Source of the DNA: an uncultured Eubacteriales bacterium
GTDB lineage: Bacteria; Bacillota_A; Clostridia; Christensenellales; Aristaeellaceae
DNA: 12,231 nt
Assembly (NCBI GenBank): GCA_900553645.1
Contig: USEE01000017.1
Coordinates: 1-12,231, forward strand
Direction: 5' to 3'
Shown here: positions 1-7,103 of the stretch, one piece after another
How the letters are laid out: every line of letters starts with the position of its first letter
Position numbering within the stretch: the stretch's first letter is position 1
Notes under the pieces: model-generated
Database searches by the model: none
What the model was told of the DNA's origin: nothing
What the model saw: only the letters and a program-made list of their open reading frames with translations
Program-made: the position numbers and the translations under genes

Positions 1-1856
1 AGATAATCCTGAGCCATAAGCAGGATAATCCCGTGCTCATCGACAAGTACCTTATGGGTATCGAGGTCGAGGTAGACGCCATATCGGACGGCAAGGACAT
101 ACTGATACCCGGCATAATGGAGCATATCGAGCGCGCAGGCATACACTCGGGCGACTCCATTGCCGTATACCCGCCGCGCAGCCTGAACGGCGACATAACC
201 GACCGTATAGTCGAAAACAGCCGTCAGCTCGCTCTGGCGCTGGATACGCACGGCCTTATCAATATTCAGTACGTAATTTACGAGCATGAAATCTACGTGA
301 TCGAGGTTAACCCGCGCTCCTCGCGTACCGTGCCTTACCTGAGCAAGGTAACGGGCGTGCCGATGGTCGATCTGGCCACGCGCTGCATGTTGGGCGAAAA
401 CCTGCGCGACATGGGCTATGGCTGCGGCCTGTACAAGGCGCCACCGTACGTCGCGGTCAAGGTGCCGGTATTCTCGTTTGAAAAGCTGATGGATCTGGAC
501 ACCCAGCTGGGGCCGGAAATGAAGTCCACCGGCGAAGTGCTGGGCGTGGGCAAGTCGCTGGAGGAAGCCCTGTTCAAGGGTCTGACTGCGGCTGGCTATA
601 ACATGCAGAAGCACGGCGGCGTGTTCATATCCGTGCGCGACACCGATAAGTTCGAGATTCCGGACATCGCGCGCAAGTATGCCGAGCTGGGCTTCGAGCT
701 GTACGCCACCGAGGGCACCGCGCGCGTGCTGGCCGAGGCGGGCATCAAGTCGCAGGTGATAGGCAAGATTCACGAGAGCAGCTTTAACGCCATGACCCTG
801 CTGGACAGCGGCAAGGTGCAGTACGTAATATCCACTTCTGCCAAGGGTCGTCTGCCCAACCGCGACTCGGTTAAGATTCGCCGCAAGGCGGTCGAGCGCG
901 CCATACCCTGCCTGACCTCGCTGGATACCGCCGTCGCGCTGGCCAATTCGCTGCGCTCGCGCTACTCGCTCATATCCACCGAGCTGGTCGACATCGGCCA
1001 TCTGCGCACCGAAAAGACGCGCCTGTCCTTTACCAAGATGCAGGGCTGCGGCAACGACTATATCTACTTCGACGGCTTCAGGGAGAACATCATCAGCCCT
1101 GAATCGCTGGCGGTACTCCTGTCCGATCGCCATTTCGGCATAGGCGGCGACGGCGTAGTGACCATGCTGCCTTCGCGCGTTGCGGACGCCAAGATGCGCA
1201 TGTTCAATTTGGACGGCTCCGAAGGTATGATGTGCGGCAACGCGATCCGCTGCATGGCCAAGTATCTATACGAGTCGGGCATTGTGCATAAGACCGAAAT
1301 GGACATAGAGACTCGCAGCGGCATAAAGCACATTAAGCTGTTCCTGCCCGCGGGTAACGTAACTGCGGCGCGCGTAGATATGGGCCCCGCGATACTCGAC
1401 AGCGAAAAGGTGCCCACCACGCTCAAGGGCGATCCGGTGATCGACGCGCCCGTGACCGTGGCCGGACATGAGTTTAAGGTAACTTGCCTGTCCATGGGCA
1501 ATCCGCACTGCGTGATATTCGTGCCTCAGGTAAACGCCGTAGAGCTGGACAAGATAGGCCCGCTGCTGGAGTATAACGATATATTCCCGGAGCGCGCCAA
1601 TATCGAATTCGTGACCGTGGTAAGCCGCACTCACATCAAGATGCGCGTGTGGGAGCGCGGCTCGGGCGAAACCTGGGCTTGCGGCACGGGCGCGTGCGCG
1701 GCTGCTGTGGCCTCCGTACTGCACGGCTTCTGCCCCAAGGATGAGGACATCCGCGTGGACGTAAAGGGCGGCCGTCTGGACGTCAAGTACACCGACGAGA
1801 CGGTTTACCTGACCGGCGACTGCGAAAAGATTTACGATGGCGTTGTCGAAATCTGA
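1..1856 (+). CDS. carB-dapF: CarB-DapF fusion: carbamoyl phosphate synthase large subunit (C-terminal part) joined to diaminopimelate epimerase; 5' partial
   Basis: The reading frame (codons begin at base 3) is open to the left edge, so only the C-terminal part of CarB is present. Bases 3 to about 990 encode the end of the second ATP-grasp domain (GGIMEHIE-like 'PGIMEHIERAGIHSGDS', 'VIEVNPRSSRTVP', 'GPEMKSTGEV') and the MGS-like allosteric domain ('YATEGTA', 'STSAKGR'). CarB makes carbamoyl phosphate from bicarbonate, ammonia and two ATP for arginine and pyrimidine synthesis. After a short linker (about 990-1022) the same frame continues from 1023 into about 277 residues of DapF, the usual full length, which interconverts LL- and meso-diaminopimelate for lysine and peptidoglycan. 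Both catalytic cysteines are present: MMCGNAIRC (codon at 1233) and WACGTGAC (codon at 1680). The junction has no stop and no ATG, GTG or TTG just before 'LSFTKMQG', so separate translation of DapF is unlikely. A terminator follows the stop. Confidence 0.93.
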   Translation, partial: IILSHKQDNPVLIDKYLMGIEVEVDAISDGKDILIPGIMEHIERAGIHSGDSIAVYPPRSLNGDITDRIVENSRQLALALDTHGLINIQYVIYEHEIYVIEVNPRSSRTVPYLSKVTGVPMVDLATRCMLGENLRDMGYGCGLYKAPPYVAVKVPVFSFEKLMDLDTQLGPEMKSTGEVLGVGKSLEEALFKGLTAAGYNMQKHGGVFISVRDTDKFEIPDIARKYAELGFELYATEGTARVLAEAGIKSQVIGKIHESSFNAMTLLDSGKVQYVISTSAKGRLPNRDSVKIRRKAVERAIPCLTSLDTAVALANSLRSRYSLISTELVDIGHLRTEKTRLSFTKMQGCGNDYIYFDGFRENIISPESLAVLLSDRHFGIGGDGVVTMLPSRVADAKMRMFNLDGSEGMMCGNAIRCMAKYLYESGIVHKTEMDIETRSGIKHIKLFLPAGNVTAARVDMGPAILDSEKVPTTLKGDPVIDAPVTVAGHEFKVTCLSMGNPHCVIFVPQVNAVELDKIGPLLEYNDIFPERANIEFVTVVSRTHIKMRVWERGSGETWACGTGACAAAVASVLHGFCPKDEDIRVDVKGGRLDVKYTDETVYLTGDCEKIYDGVVEI

Positions 1857-1880
1857 TAAGCGCATAGCTTTATAATAATC

Positions 1881-1925
1881 TGCGGCGCATTCCTACGCAT
1901 ATGGCGAAGGGATGCGCCGCATTTT
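1881..1925 (+). terminator. Rho-independent terminator after carB-dapF
   Basis: A perfect 10-bp stem (TGCGGCGCAT at 1881-1890 with ATGCGCCGCA at 1912-1921) is extended by four more pairs, including one G-U, to a 13-nt loop, and is followed by four T. It lies 25 nt after the stop codon. Confidence 0.8.
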
Positions 1926-1959
1926 AGTGGCGCGAAGGCACGAAATGCCGCGCACAGGC

Positions 1960-1988
1960 TTTTCATAAAGCGAAGAATGTGCTATAAT
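1960..1988 (+). promoter_or_regulatory. Sigma-A promoter for the isomerase-like gene
   Basis: A perfect TATAAT at 1983-1988 is preceded by the extended -10 element TGC (1980-1982). A weak -35 (TTTTCA, 1960-1965) sits 17 bp upstream. It lies between the preceding terminator and the gene at 2047. Confidence 0.7.
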
Positions 1989-2046
1989 GATGGCAAATCC
2001 GTAATAACGCGGCACTCAAGATTAAATGGAAACGAGGACTACATGC

Positions 2047-2916
2047 ATGAAAATATCTACTGAAATTGGCTCCATCGCCTGTATTGTGGGCGAGGAAAAG
2101 GCCGTTGAGCTGGTTGCCAAGGCTGGTTTCGATGCGTGGGATTTCTCCATGTTCGATATGGTTAAGTACGATTGGAAGACCCGCAAGGTTCTGCCTAACG
2201 ATCATCCGCTGTCCAAGGACAACTACCTGCAGTTCGCCCGTAAGCTCAAGCAGATTGGCCTGGACAACGGCATAGTCTGCAACCAGTCGCACGCGCCGTT
2301 CCCCAGCCATGTGCCGGAGATATTCGACAGCATGAAGCGCGCGCTTGAATGCACGGCCGAGGCGGGCGGCAACATTTGCATAGTCCATCCCTGCAATAAC
2401 CTGACGCCCGAGCAGAACGCCGAAATGTATGCAAAGATACTGCCCTTTGCCAAGGAGTGCGGCGTGAAGATAGCCACCGAAAACATGTGGAACTGGAGCG
2501 ACGAAAAGAACGAAGCTCTGCCCGCGGCGTGCAGCGATCCGGCCAGCTTCAACGCGCATCTGGACGCGGTTAACGATCCGTATTTCGTGGCGTGCCTGGA
2601 CATCGGCCATGCCGAAATGCGCGGTCTGAACACCAACGCCGAGCAGATGGTGCTGGCGCTGGGCGACCGCCTGCAGGCTCTGCATATCCACGATAACGAC
2701 CAGTGGCACGATTCGCACCAGATTCCGTTCAGCATGAATATTGACTTTGACGCTATTGTGAAGGCGCTCAAGAAGATCGACTATAAGGGCTACTTCACGC
2801 TGGAGGCCAGCGCTTATCTGGAATATCCCAAGTTCAACGCGGACAACGTGATGAAGGGCACTCAGGACCTCGCCGATTCCGCCCGCAAGCTGGCCGATAT
2901 GTTTGAAAAGGCTTAA
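2047..2916 (+). CDS. Sugar phosphate isomerase/epimerase-like TIM-barrel protein
   Basis: A 289-residue protein of the xylose isomerase-like / AP endonuclease 2-like TIM-barrel superfamily. Likely metal-binding residues are visible in their usual order: H82 (SHAPF), H114 (VHP), E145 (ATEN), D185 and H188 (CLDIGHAE), H213 and H215 (LHIHDND), and E253 (TLEAS). Family members rearrange or epimerise sugars and sugar phosphates, or act on inositols, in the cytoplasm; the substrate cannot be read from this sequence. I chose the ATG at 2047 because GAGG (2034-2037) sits 9 nt upstream. An in-frame ATG at 2026 would add seven residues (METRTTC) and overlap that ribosome binding site. The gene has its own promoter and terminator, so it is probably transcribed alone. 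No neighbouring sugar genes point to a pathway. Confidence 0.88.
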   Translation: MKISTEIGSIACIVGEEKAVELVAKAGFDAWDFSMFDMVKYDWKTRKVLPNDHPLSKDNYLQFARKLKQIGLDNGIVCNQSHAPFPSHVPEIFDSMKRALECTAEAGGNICIVHPCNNLTPEQNAEMYAKILPFAKECGVKIATENMWNWSDEKNEALPAACSDPASFNAHLDAVNDPYFVACLDIGHAEMRGLNTNAEQMVLALGDRLQALHIHDNDQWHDSHQIPFSMNIDFDAIVKALKKIDYKGYFTLEASAYLEYPKFNADNVMKGTQDLADSARKLADMFEKA

Positions 2917-2934
2917 TCGTAATGTATAAGAAAG

Positions 2935-2969
2935 CCCTGTCTCCCGCAAACGTGGGAGACAGGGTTTTT
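2935..2969 (+). terminator. Strong Rho-independent terminator after the isomerase-like gene
   Basis: A perfect 11-bp stem, CCCTGTCTCCC (2935-2945) with GGGAGACAGGG (2954-2964), extends inward by a G-U and a C-G pair to an AAAC loop and is followed by five T (2965-2969). It starts 18 nt after the stop. On the other strand the T run is poor, so its use for the MATE gene is doubtful. Confidence 0.92.
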
Positions 2970-3112
2970 AGTATGCCTGATATTTATAGGTTTAGGCAAT
3001 CAGCTTACTTTGAACGATGAACGCTTGCTGAACCAGCTTGCGCCCATGCAAATGCTCTGGAAAGCAATACACGCGCGTTCTGCCTTGCACGAAAAATGTC
3101 TGGACGCAATCG
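2970..3112. other. Intergenic gap between two convergent genes
   Basis: These 143 bases separate the isomerase terminator from the end of the minus-strand MATE gene. I see no convincing ORF, RNA gene or minus-strand terminator; a GCAA/TTGC pairing near 3060-3090 is too weak to call. Confidence 0.5.
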
Positions 3113-4495
3113 TCATGCCTCAATCGAATCCGGGCTATCGTGATTTGCCGACGTAACCGCCTTACCAATCCAGCGCCCGGACAGATAGCGCCACAGCCCC
3201 AGCGACGACGCGCACACCCACGTAAGCGGCGACACCCACCACAGCCCGTGGAAGCCGAACAGCCGCGGGAATATCATTATGAACACCACGCGCGTGACGA
3301 CCTCGCTTATGCCCATTGCAATAGTGACGGGTATGTCGCCCGCCGCGCGCAGAAGGCTCTGGAACATGCACACCAGCCCCAGAAACACAAAGAACACCGC
3401 CATTATGCGCATGTACTCTATGCCGTACCCGATGGCCTCGGCGTTGTCGGTGAACATGCGCATTATCGGCTCGGCGCACGCAAATATCGCGATTGATACG
3501 ATTATGTAGCCCGCTACGTTCATCAGTATCGACGCGCGCACGCCCTTGCGCACGCGGCCAATGTCGCCCGCGCCGATGTTCTGGCCGGTGAATGTCGCTG
3601 ACGCGGCGCTAAGTGCATCGCCCAACTGACAGCCTATGCCCTCAACCCTCAGGCATATGCCATACGCCAGCACCATGGTCGTGCCATATGTGTTGACCGC
3701 CGTCTGAAGCATCATATCAGAGACAGAAATTATGCTCATCTGAAGCGCCGTGGGCAGACCATAGCGCAGTACCTCGCGTCCGTAATGCGAGCGGTAGCGC
3801 CACTCCGCGCGCTCAACGCGCATAAGCGGCGTAACTTTCCATGCGTATATCATGCACGCCGCGCCGCTTAGTAGCTGCGCAATAACCGTGGCCCACGCCG
3901 TGCCCGCAACGCCCAAAGGTATCCATGAAACCAGCGCCACGTCCAGCACCACGTTGAGTATGCTCGCCAATATAAGGAATACCAGCGGCATGGTAGAGTT
4001 GCCCAGCGCGCGCAGCACCGACGCAATCCAGTTGTACATCATGGTCGCAATGCCGCCGATGTATATTACCGACAGGTATGCGCGCGTGTCAGGTATAAGT
4101 TCCTCAGGAGTCTGGAGCACCCTGAGCAGCGGGTCGAGCGTAATCAGCCCAACCGCAGTCAGCGCCAGCGCCGCGCCGACGGCCACGTATATCGACGACA
4201 CGAACGTGCGCTTGACTGACAACTCATCGCCTGCGCCAAAGTACTGCGCCATGACGACCGATACGCCCGTCGTCACGCCCAGCGCCAGCGACGAATACAG
4301 ATACGTCGCCACGCCCGCGACGCTGACCGCCGACAGCGCGACGTCGCCCAGGTATCGTCCCACGACGTATGCGTCTACGAAGTTATACATGCGCTGACAT
4401 ATGCAGCCGATGAATACCGGCCATGCGAATTTCAGCAGGTGCCGAATGATTGATCCGCGCGTCATATCCACGACGTTAGCCTTGCGGGTGTCCAT
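3113..4495 (-). CDS. MATE family efflux transporter
   Basis: A 460-residue, very hydrophobic protein with about 12 predicted membrane segments, the usual size for the multidrug and toxic compound extrusion (MATE) family. The N-terminus carries the family pattern 'MTRGSIIRHLLKFAWPVF' followed by 'QRMYNFVDAYVVGRYLG', and the repeat of this pattern in the second half is seen around 'YGLPTALQMSIISVSDMMLQT'. MATE proteins export drugs or metabolites in exchange for sodium ions or protons in the cytoplasmic membrane; the substrate here is unknown. The ATG start is supported by GAGG about 8 nt upstream. It is divergent from the Rpn gene at 4738. The intervening 242 bp contain a 19-bp inverted repeat that might be an operator. 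No partner gene (regulator or second half-transporter) is adjacent. Confidence 0.94.
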   Translation of the reverse strand: MDTRKANVVDMTRGSIIRHLLKFAWPVFIGCICQRMYNFVDAYVVGRYLGDVALSAVSVAGVATYLYSSLALGVTTGVSVVMAQYFGAGDELSVKRTFVSSIYVAVGAALALTAVGLITLDPLLRVLQTPEELIPDTRAYLSVIYIGGIATMMYNWIASVLRALGNSTMPLVFLILASILNVVLDVALVSWIPLGVAGTAWATVIAQLLSGAACMIYAWKVTPLMRVERAEWRYRSHYGREVLRYGLPTALQMSIISVSDMMLQTAVNTYGTTMVLAYGICLRVEGIGCQLGDALSAASATFTGQNIGAGDIGRVRKGVRASILMNVAGYIIVSIAIFACAEPIMRMFTDNAEAIGYGIEYMRIMAVFFVFLGLVCMFQSLLRAAGDIPVTIAMGISEVVTRVVFIMIFPRLFGFHGLWWVSPLTWVCASSLGLWRYLSGRWIGKAVTSANHDSPDSIEA

Positions 4496-4560
4496 TTAAG
4501 CGCCTCATTTCAAGTATATTTTCCATACAAAATTCGACGTTGAGACGGCGAAATCCTGTT

Positions 4561-4579
4561 ACAATCAAAAATTGATTGT
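4561..4579. promoter_or_regulatory. Perfect inverted repeat between divergent genes, possible operator
   Basis: ACAATCAA (4561-4568), an AAA spacer and TTGATTGT (4572-4579) form a perfect 8-bp dyad, 66 bp before the MATE start and 85 bp before the -35 box of the Rpn gene. The size and position fit a repressor or activator site for MATE, but no cognate regulator is next to it. Confidence 0.4.
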
Positions 4580-4663
4580 GTACGCGGCTTACGTTTTATG
4601 CGAGGAAGAGAATACGTAACGGCACATAAAGCGAATGTATGTTTGCATTGATCTCGGCTTTCT

Positions 4664-4692
4664 TTGACAGCACATGCAATGTATGATATAAT
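4664..4692 (+). promoter_or_regulatory. Consensus sigma-A promoter for the Rpn nuclease gene
   Basis: TTGACA (4664-4669) and TATAAT (4687-4692) are both perfect with exactly 17 bp between them, plus the extended -10 element TGA at 4684-4686. This is among the strongest promoter sequences possible and lies 45 bp before the start codon. Confidence 0.88.
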
Positions 4693-4737
4693 CATAGTAG
4701 TACAAGGATATTTAAAAGGCGAAAAGGCGGTGGCGAG

Positions 4738-5637
4738 GTGGCTGAAAAGGATATTTCAGAAAAAATCCTGGAATCATACAACGATGTTTTCGCAGATATC
4801 GTGAATGTCCTTCTGTTTGACGGCGAGGAGCTCATGAAGCCGTCAGAGCTTGAGGATCAGGCGCCGCGCTCTGCGTACAAGGCCGACGGCAAGCTCCGCG
4901 AAGTAGAAAGAGACGTGGCCAAGCGATGGAAAAACGGCAGCGTAAGGATTGCCTGCATAGGCGTAGAGAACCAGACGGCCATCGATTCGCTCATGCCGTT
5001 GCGGGTAATAGGGTATGACGGCGCGGAATACCGGTCGCAATACGGCTCGGCCGGCAATAAATATCCGGTGGTTACGTTCGTGCTCTACTTCGGCACGGAG
5101 AAGGAATGGGAAAAGGAAATCACGCTTAAGCAATGCCTCGATATACCGCCGGAGCTTGAGCAATACGTAAACGACTACAAGGTAAATGTGTTCTCGGTCG
5201 CATACCTTTCCCCGGAAAAGGTACGCCAGTTTAAGAGTGATTTCCGAATAGTCGCAGACTACTTTGTGCAGAAGCAACTGACGCAGGATTACATCCCAAA
5301 TCCGCAGACGATCGAACACGTTCAGGAGACGCTGCAATTACTGAGCATTATGGGAAATGACGAAAGGTTCGAGCAGGCGTATAATAGCAGTGCGGAAGGA
5401 GGGCCGCGCAATATGTGTGAAGTGCTTGAGAGGATTGAAAGCAGGGGCAAAGAGATCGGCAAAGAGATCGGTAAGGAAATAGGCAAGGAAATAGGCGAAA
5501 AAATCGGTCGCGAAGAGCAGGCGAAAGCTACGGCCGCAAGAATGCAGAAAAAGGGTTTTTCCACCTATGAAATCGCCGAATTCATAGGTTTCAGCCGCGA
5601 ACAGGTAGAAAAATGGCTTAAAGAAAATAACGCATAG
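4738..5637 (+). CDS. Rpn family recombination-promoting nuclease (PD-(D/E)XK)
   Basis: A 299-residue protein resembling the Rpn/YhgA-like putative transposase family, which are PD-(D/E)XK DNA nucleases that stimulate RecA-independent recombination in E. coli. Typical pieces are 'SYNDVFADIVNVLLFDG' near the N-terminus, 'LREVERDVAKRW' with a candidate catalytic D59, 'GVENQTAID' with E77-x-Q79 in place of the usual (D/E)xK, and 'FKSDFRIVADYFV'. Residues 237-257 are a GKEI tetrapeptide array, probably helical. The C-terminus ('GFSTYEIAEFIGFSREQVEKWL') looks like a helix-turn-helix. The GTG start is supported by AAGGCGG ending 7 nt upstream. The gene stands alone behind a near-perfect promoter; there are no inverted repeats or transposon partners, so mobility of this copy is not shown. 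The catalytic assignments are inferred from family knowledge. Confidence 0.85.
   Translation: MAEKDISEKILESYNDVFADIVNVLLFDGEELMKPSELEDQAPRSAYKADGKLREVERDVAKRWKNGSVRIACIGVENQTAIDSLMPLRVIGYDGAEYRSQYGSAGNKYPVVTFVLYFGTEKEWEKEITLKQCLDIPPELEQYVNDYKVNVFSVAYLSPEKVRQFKSDFRIVADYFVQKQLTQDYIPNPQTIEHVQETLQLLSIMGNDERFEQAYNSSAEGGPRNMCEVLERIESRGKEIGKEIGKEIGKEIGEKIGREEQAKATAARMQKKGFSTYEIAEFIGFSREQVEKWLKENNA
5446..5508 (+). repeat. 12-bp coding repeat (GKEI array) in the Rpn gene
   Basis: Five consecutive 12-bp units encode GKEI four times and then GEKI. The first two units are identical at the DNA level (GGCAAAGAGATC) and units 3-4 use GGT/GGC AAG GAA ATA, so the array seems to have grown by duplication and may vary in copy number. 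Confidence 0.85.
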
Positions 5638-5716
5638 GTGGGAAGCACTGCCACGCGCCGCACGAGATACGACATTTGCGCGCGGGCTTTCTGCCCGTAC
5701 CGCCGTGGTGCTGTCG
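5638..5716. other. Intergenic gap after the Rpn gene
   Basis: A small hairpin (CGGGC 5683-5687, GCCCG 5693-5697, loop TTTCT) lies inside a looser long-range pairing (AGCAC 5644-5648 with GTGCT 5708-5712). There is no T run, so this is not a convincing terminator. I see no gene here. Confidence 0.4.
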
Positions 5717-5736
5717 GCATTATAATGCGGCAAATG

Positions 5737-5750
5737 CGAACATATTTTTG
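5737..5750. promoter_or_regulatory. Candidate LexA (SOS) box upstream of lexA
   Basis: CGAACATATTTTTG matches the Firmicute SOS box CGAAC-RNRY-GTTYG at all positions but one (T for G at position 10). It lies 19 bp upstream of the lexA -35 box, a position that suits autoregulation. Confidence 0.5.
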
Positions 5751-5769
5751 CATTTATCCTCCATTATCT

Positions 5770-5798
5770 TTGACAGCCATCGCGAGATATGCTATAAT
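5770..5798 (+). promoter_or_regulatory. Consensus sigma-A promoter for lexA
   Basis: TTGACA (5770-5775), a 17-bp spacer and TATAAT (5793-5798) with the extended -10 element TGC (5790-5792). It lies 29 bp before the start codon. The motif CTTTGACAGC is shared with the Rpn promoter. Confidence 0.9.
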
Positions 5799-5827
5799 CG
5801 AATCAGCATAAAATTGAGGTGGTAGTT

Positions 5828-6427
5828 ATGCCGCGCGGCGATACGCAGGATAGAATATACGAATTTATCAAGCAGACGATCGAATTGAAGGGATACCCGC
5901 CTAGCGTAAGGGAAATTTGCGACGCAGTACACCTAAGCTCCACATCCACGGTACACGGCCATCTGGCGCGGCTGGAAAAGCGCGGCCTGATTCGCCGCGA
6001 CCCCACCAAGCCCCGCGCCATCGAGGTCATCGAACAGACCGGCGCGCGCGGCAAGGTGGTGCCCGTTGTGGGTCGCGTGCCCGCGGGGCAGCCCGCGCTG
6101 GCCGTTGAGGACATCGAGGATTACATAATGGTGCCGCGTGAACTGGCTGAGGGCGGCGAATTCTTCGCGCTGCGCGTGCGGGGCGAGAGCATGATAAACG
6201 CCGGCATACTTTCGGGCGACTATGTGATAATCCGCCGCCAGCCTGAGGTGGAAAACGGCGAAATCGGCGTGGCGCTGGTCGATGGCGAGGACGCGACGCT
6301 AAAGCGCATATACGTCGAGGACGACGGCAAGGTGCGCCTGCAGCCTGAAAACGACCTGATGGACCCGATATACCCGGACGAGGTTCAGGTGGTGGGAAAG
6401 GCGGTTGGACTGTTCAGAAAGTTCTGA
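5828..6427 (+). CDS. lexA: LexA, SOS response transcriptional repressor
   Basis: A 199-residue protein, normal for LexA. The N-terminal winged helix-turn-helix occupies about residues 1-65 ('PPSVREICDAVHLSSTSTVHGHL'), and the C-terminal S24-type self-cleavage domain follows. The cleavage site is A86-G87 in 'GRVPAGQP', the nucleophile is S121 in 'RGESM', and the general base is K159 in 'ATLKR'. LexA represses DNA-repair genes until RecA filaments stimulate its autocleavage. The ATG at 5828 is chosen because GAGGTGG (5816-5822) lies 5 nt upstream; the in-frame GTG at 5819 falls inside that site. A candidate LexA box upstream suggests autorepression. No other SOS gene (yneA, dinB, recN) is next to it. 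The site has proline (VPAG) where many LexA proteins have alanine or threonine. Confidence 0.97.
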   Translation: MPRGDTQDRIYEFIKQTIELKGYPPSVREICDAVHLSSTSTVHGHLARLEKRGLIRRDPTKPRAIEVIEQTGARGKVVPVVGRVPAGQPALAVEDIEDYIMVPRELAEGGEFFALRVRGESMINAGILSGDYVIIRRQPEVENGEIGVALVDGEDATLKRIYVEDDGKVRLQPENDLMDPIYPDEVQVVGKAVGLFRKF

Positions 6428-6441
6428 GACTGAATAATGAA

Positions 6442-6482
6442 AAGGCATCCGTGCATCTGAGATATCAGCACACGAATGCCTT
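6442..6482. terminator. Terminator hairpin between lexA and the convergent GNAT gene
   Basis: AAGGCAT (6442-6448) pairs with ATGCCTT (6476-6482), then one mismatch, then CGTG (6450-6453) with CACG (6471-6474). Read on the minus strand the stem is followed by TTTTC, so it fits the acetyltransferase operon best. It may also stop lexA transcription, although the plus-strand T run (TTGATTT) is weak. Confidence 0.65.
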
Positions 6483-6501
6483 GATTTATGCCTTAAAACA
6501 G

Positions 6502-7086
6502 TTAATAGCCCAGTTCGGCGCGCACCTCGTCAAATCGCTTGATCGGCGGCTGATCGTCAACATGCGCGCCCAGCATCTTTTCCATCCAGACCATGTTGTA
6601 CCAGCGCCCGAACTTGTACCCGCAATTGTGAAACTCGCCCACCATGCTGTACCCCAGATGCGCGTGGAAGCTGATGCTGTTGCGCGTCAGATACTCGTCG
6701 TCCACATCGGGACAGGCGATACATGCGTTCAGGTTAAGCACGCCCTGCGCCTTTAGCGCGGTTTCCAACGCGTCGTACAGCGTGCGCCCCAATCCCATGC
6801 GCTTCATATCGCGGCGCACGTATATAGACGTTTCCGCCGCCCAGCCGTATGCCGCGCGCGGATGAAATGCGCTGGCATAGGCATATCCAACGATTTCGCC
6901 ATTTAGCTCGACCACAAAGTAGGGATACTTCTCCAGCGTATGCGCGATGCGCCCTTCAAAGTCCTCAAGCGTGGGTACATCGTATTCGAATGTTATCGCG
7001 GTGTCGGTGACATAGGGCGCGTATATTTTAAGCAGCTCTGCCGCGTCGCTTACCGTCGCCACGCGCAGTTTTACTTCGCTTTTCAT
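6502..7086 (-). CDS. GNAT family N-acetyltransferase, phosphinothricin acetyltransferase-like
   Basis: A 194-residue acetyl-CoA-dependent acetyltransferase. Motif A with the acetyl-CoA pyrophosphate-binding loop is 'YVRRDMKRMGLGRTLYDAL' (R96-M-G-L-G-R). The C-terminal part ('SISFHAHLGYSMVGEFHNCGYKFGRWYNM') follows the pattern of the Pat/MddA/YncA group, which acetylate amino acid analogues such as phosphinothricin and methionine sulfone. The real substrate is unknown. It is the last gene of a probable three-gene minus-strand operon and begins 17 nt after the HD-domain gene. The ribosome binding site (GGAAG) is modest and about 9 nt from the ATG. A hairpin followed by TTTT lies downstream. Confidence 0.9.
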   Translation of the reverse strand: MKSEVKLRVATVSDAAELLKIYAPYVTDTAITFEYDVPTLEDFEGRIAHTLEKYPYFVVELNGEIVGYAYASAFHPRAAYGWAAETSIYVRRDMKRMGLGRTLYDALETALKAQGVLNLNACIACPDVDDEYLTRNSISFHAHLGYSMVGEFHNCGYKFGRWYNMVWMEKMLGAHVDDQPPIKRFDEVRAELGY

Positions 7087-7103
7087 ATCTGCGACTTCCT
7101 TTT

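Noticed and set aside
1963..2949. Minus-strand frame of 328 codons over the isomerase-like gene
   Set aside because: It runs through the promoter and terminator of the plus-strand gene, which has all the expected metal ligands.
4513..4541. TATACT on the minus strand as -10 box of the MATE gene
   Set aside because: It would start transcription almost on top of the ribosome binding site, and no -35 box lies 16-18 bp upstream.
4510..4695. 61-codon minus-strand frame in the MATE/Rpn gap
   Set aside because: It covers the dyad and a consensus promoter on the other strand and has no recognisable motif or good ribosome binding site.
5446..5508. CRISPR or regulatory direct repeats
   Set aside because: The 12-bp units are in frame within a coding region, with no spacers and no cas genes nearby.
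4738..5637. Rpn gene as an active insertion sequence
   Set aside because: No terminal inverted repeats or target duplications flank it, and it has its own chromosomal-type promoter.
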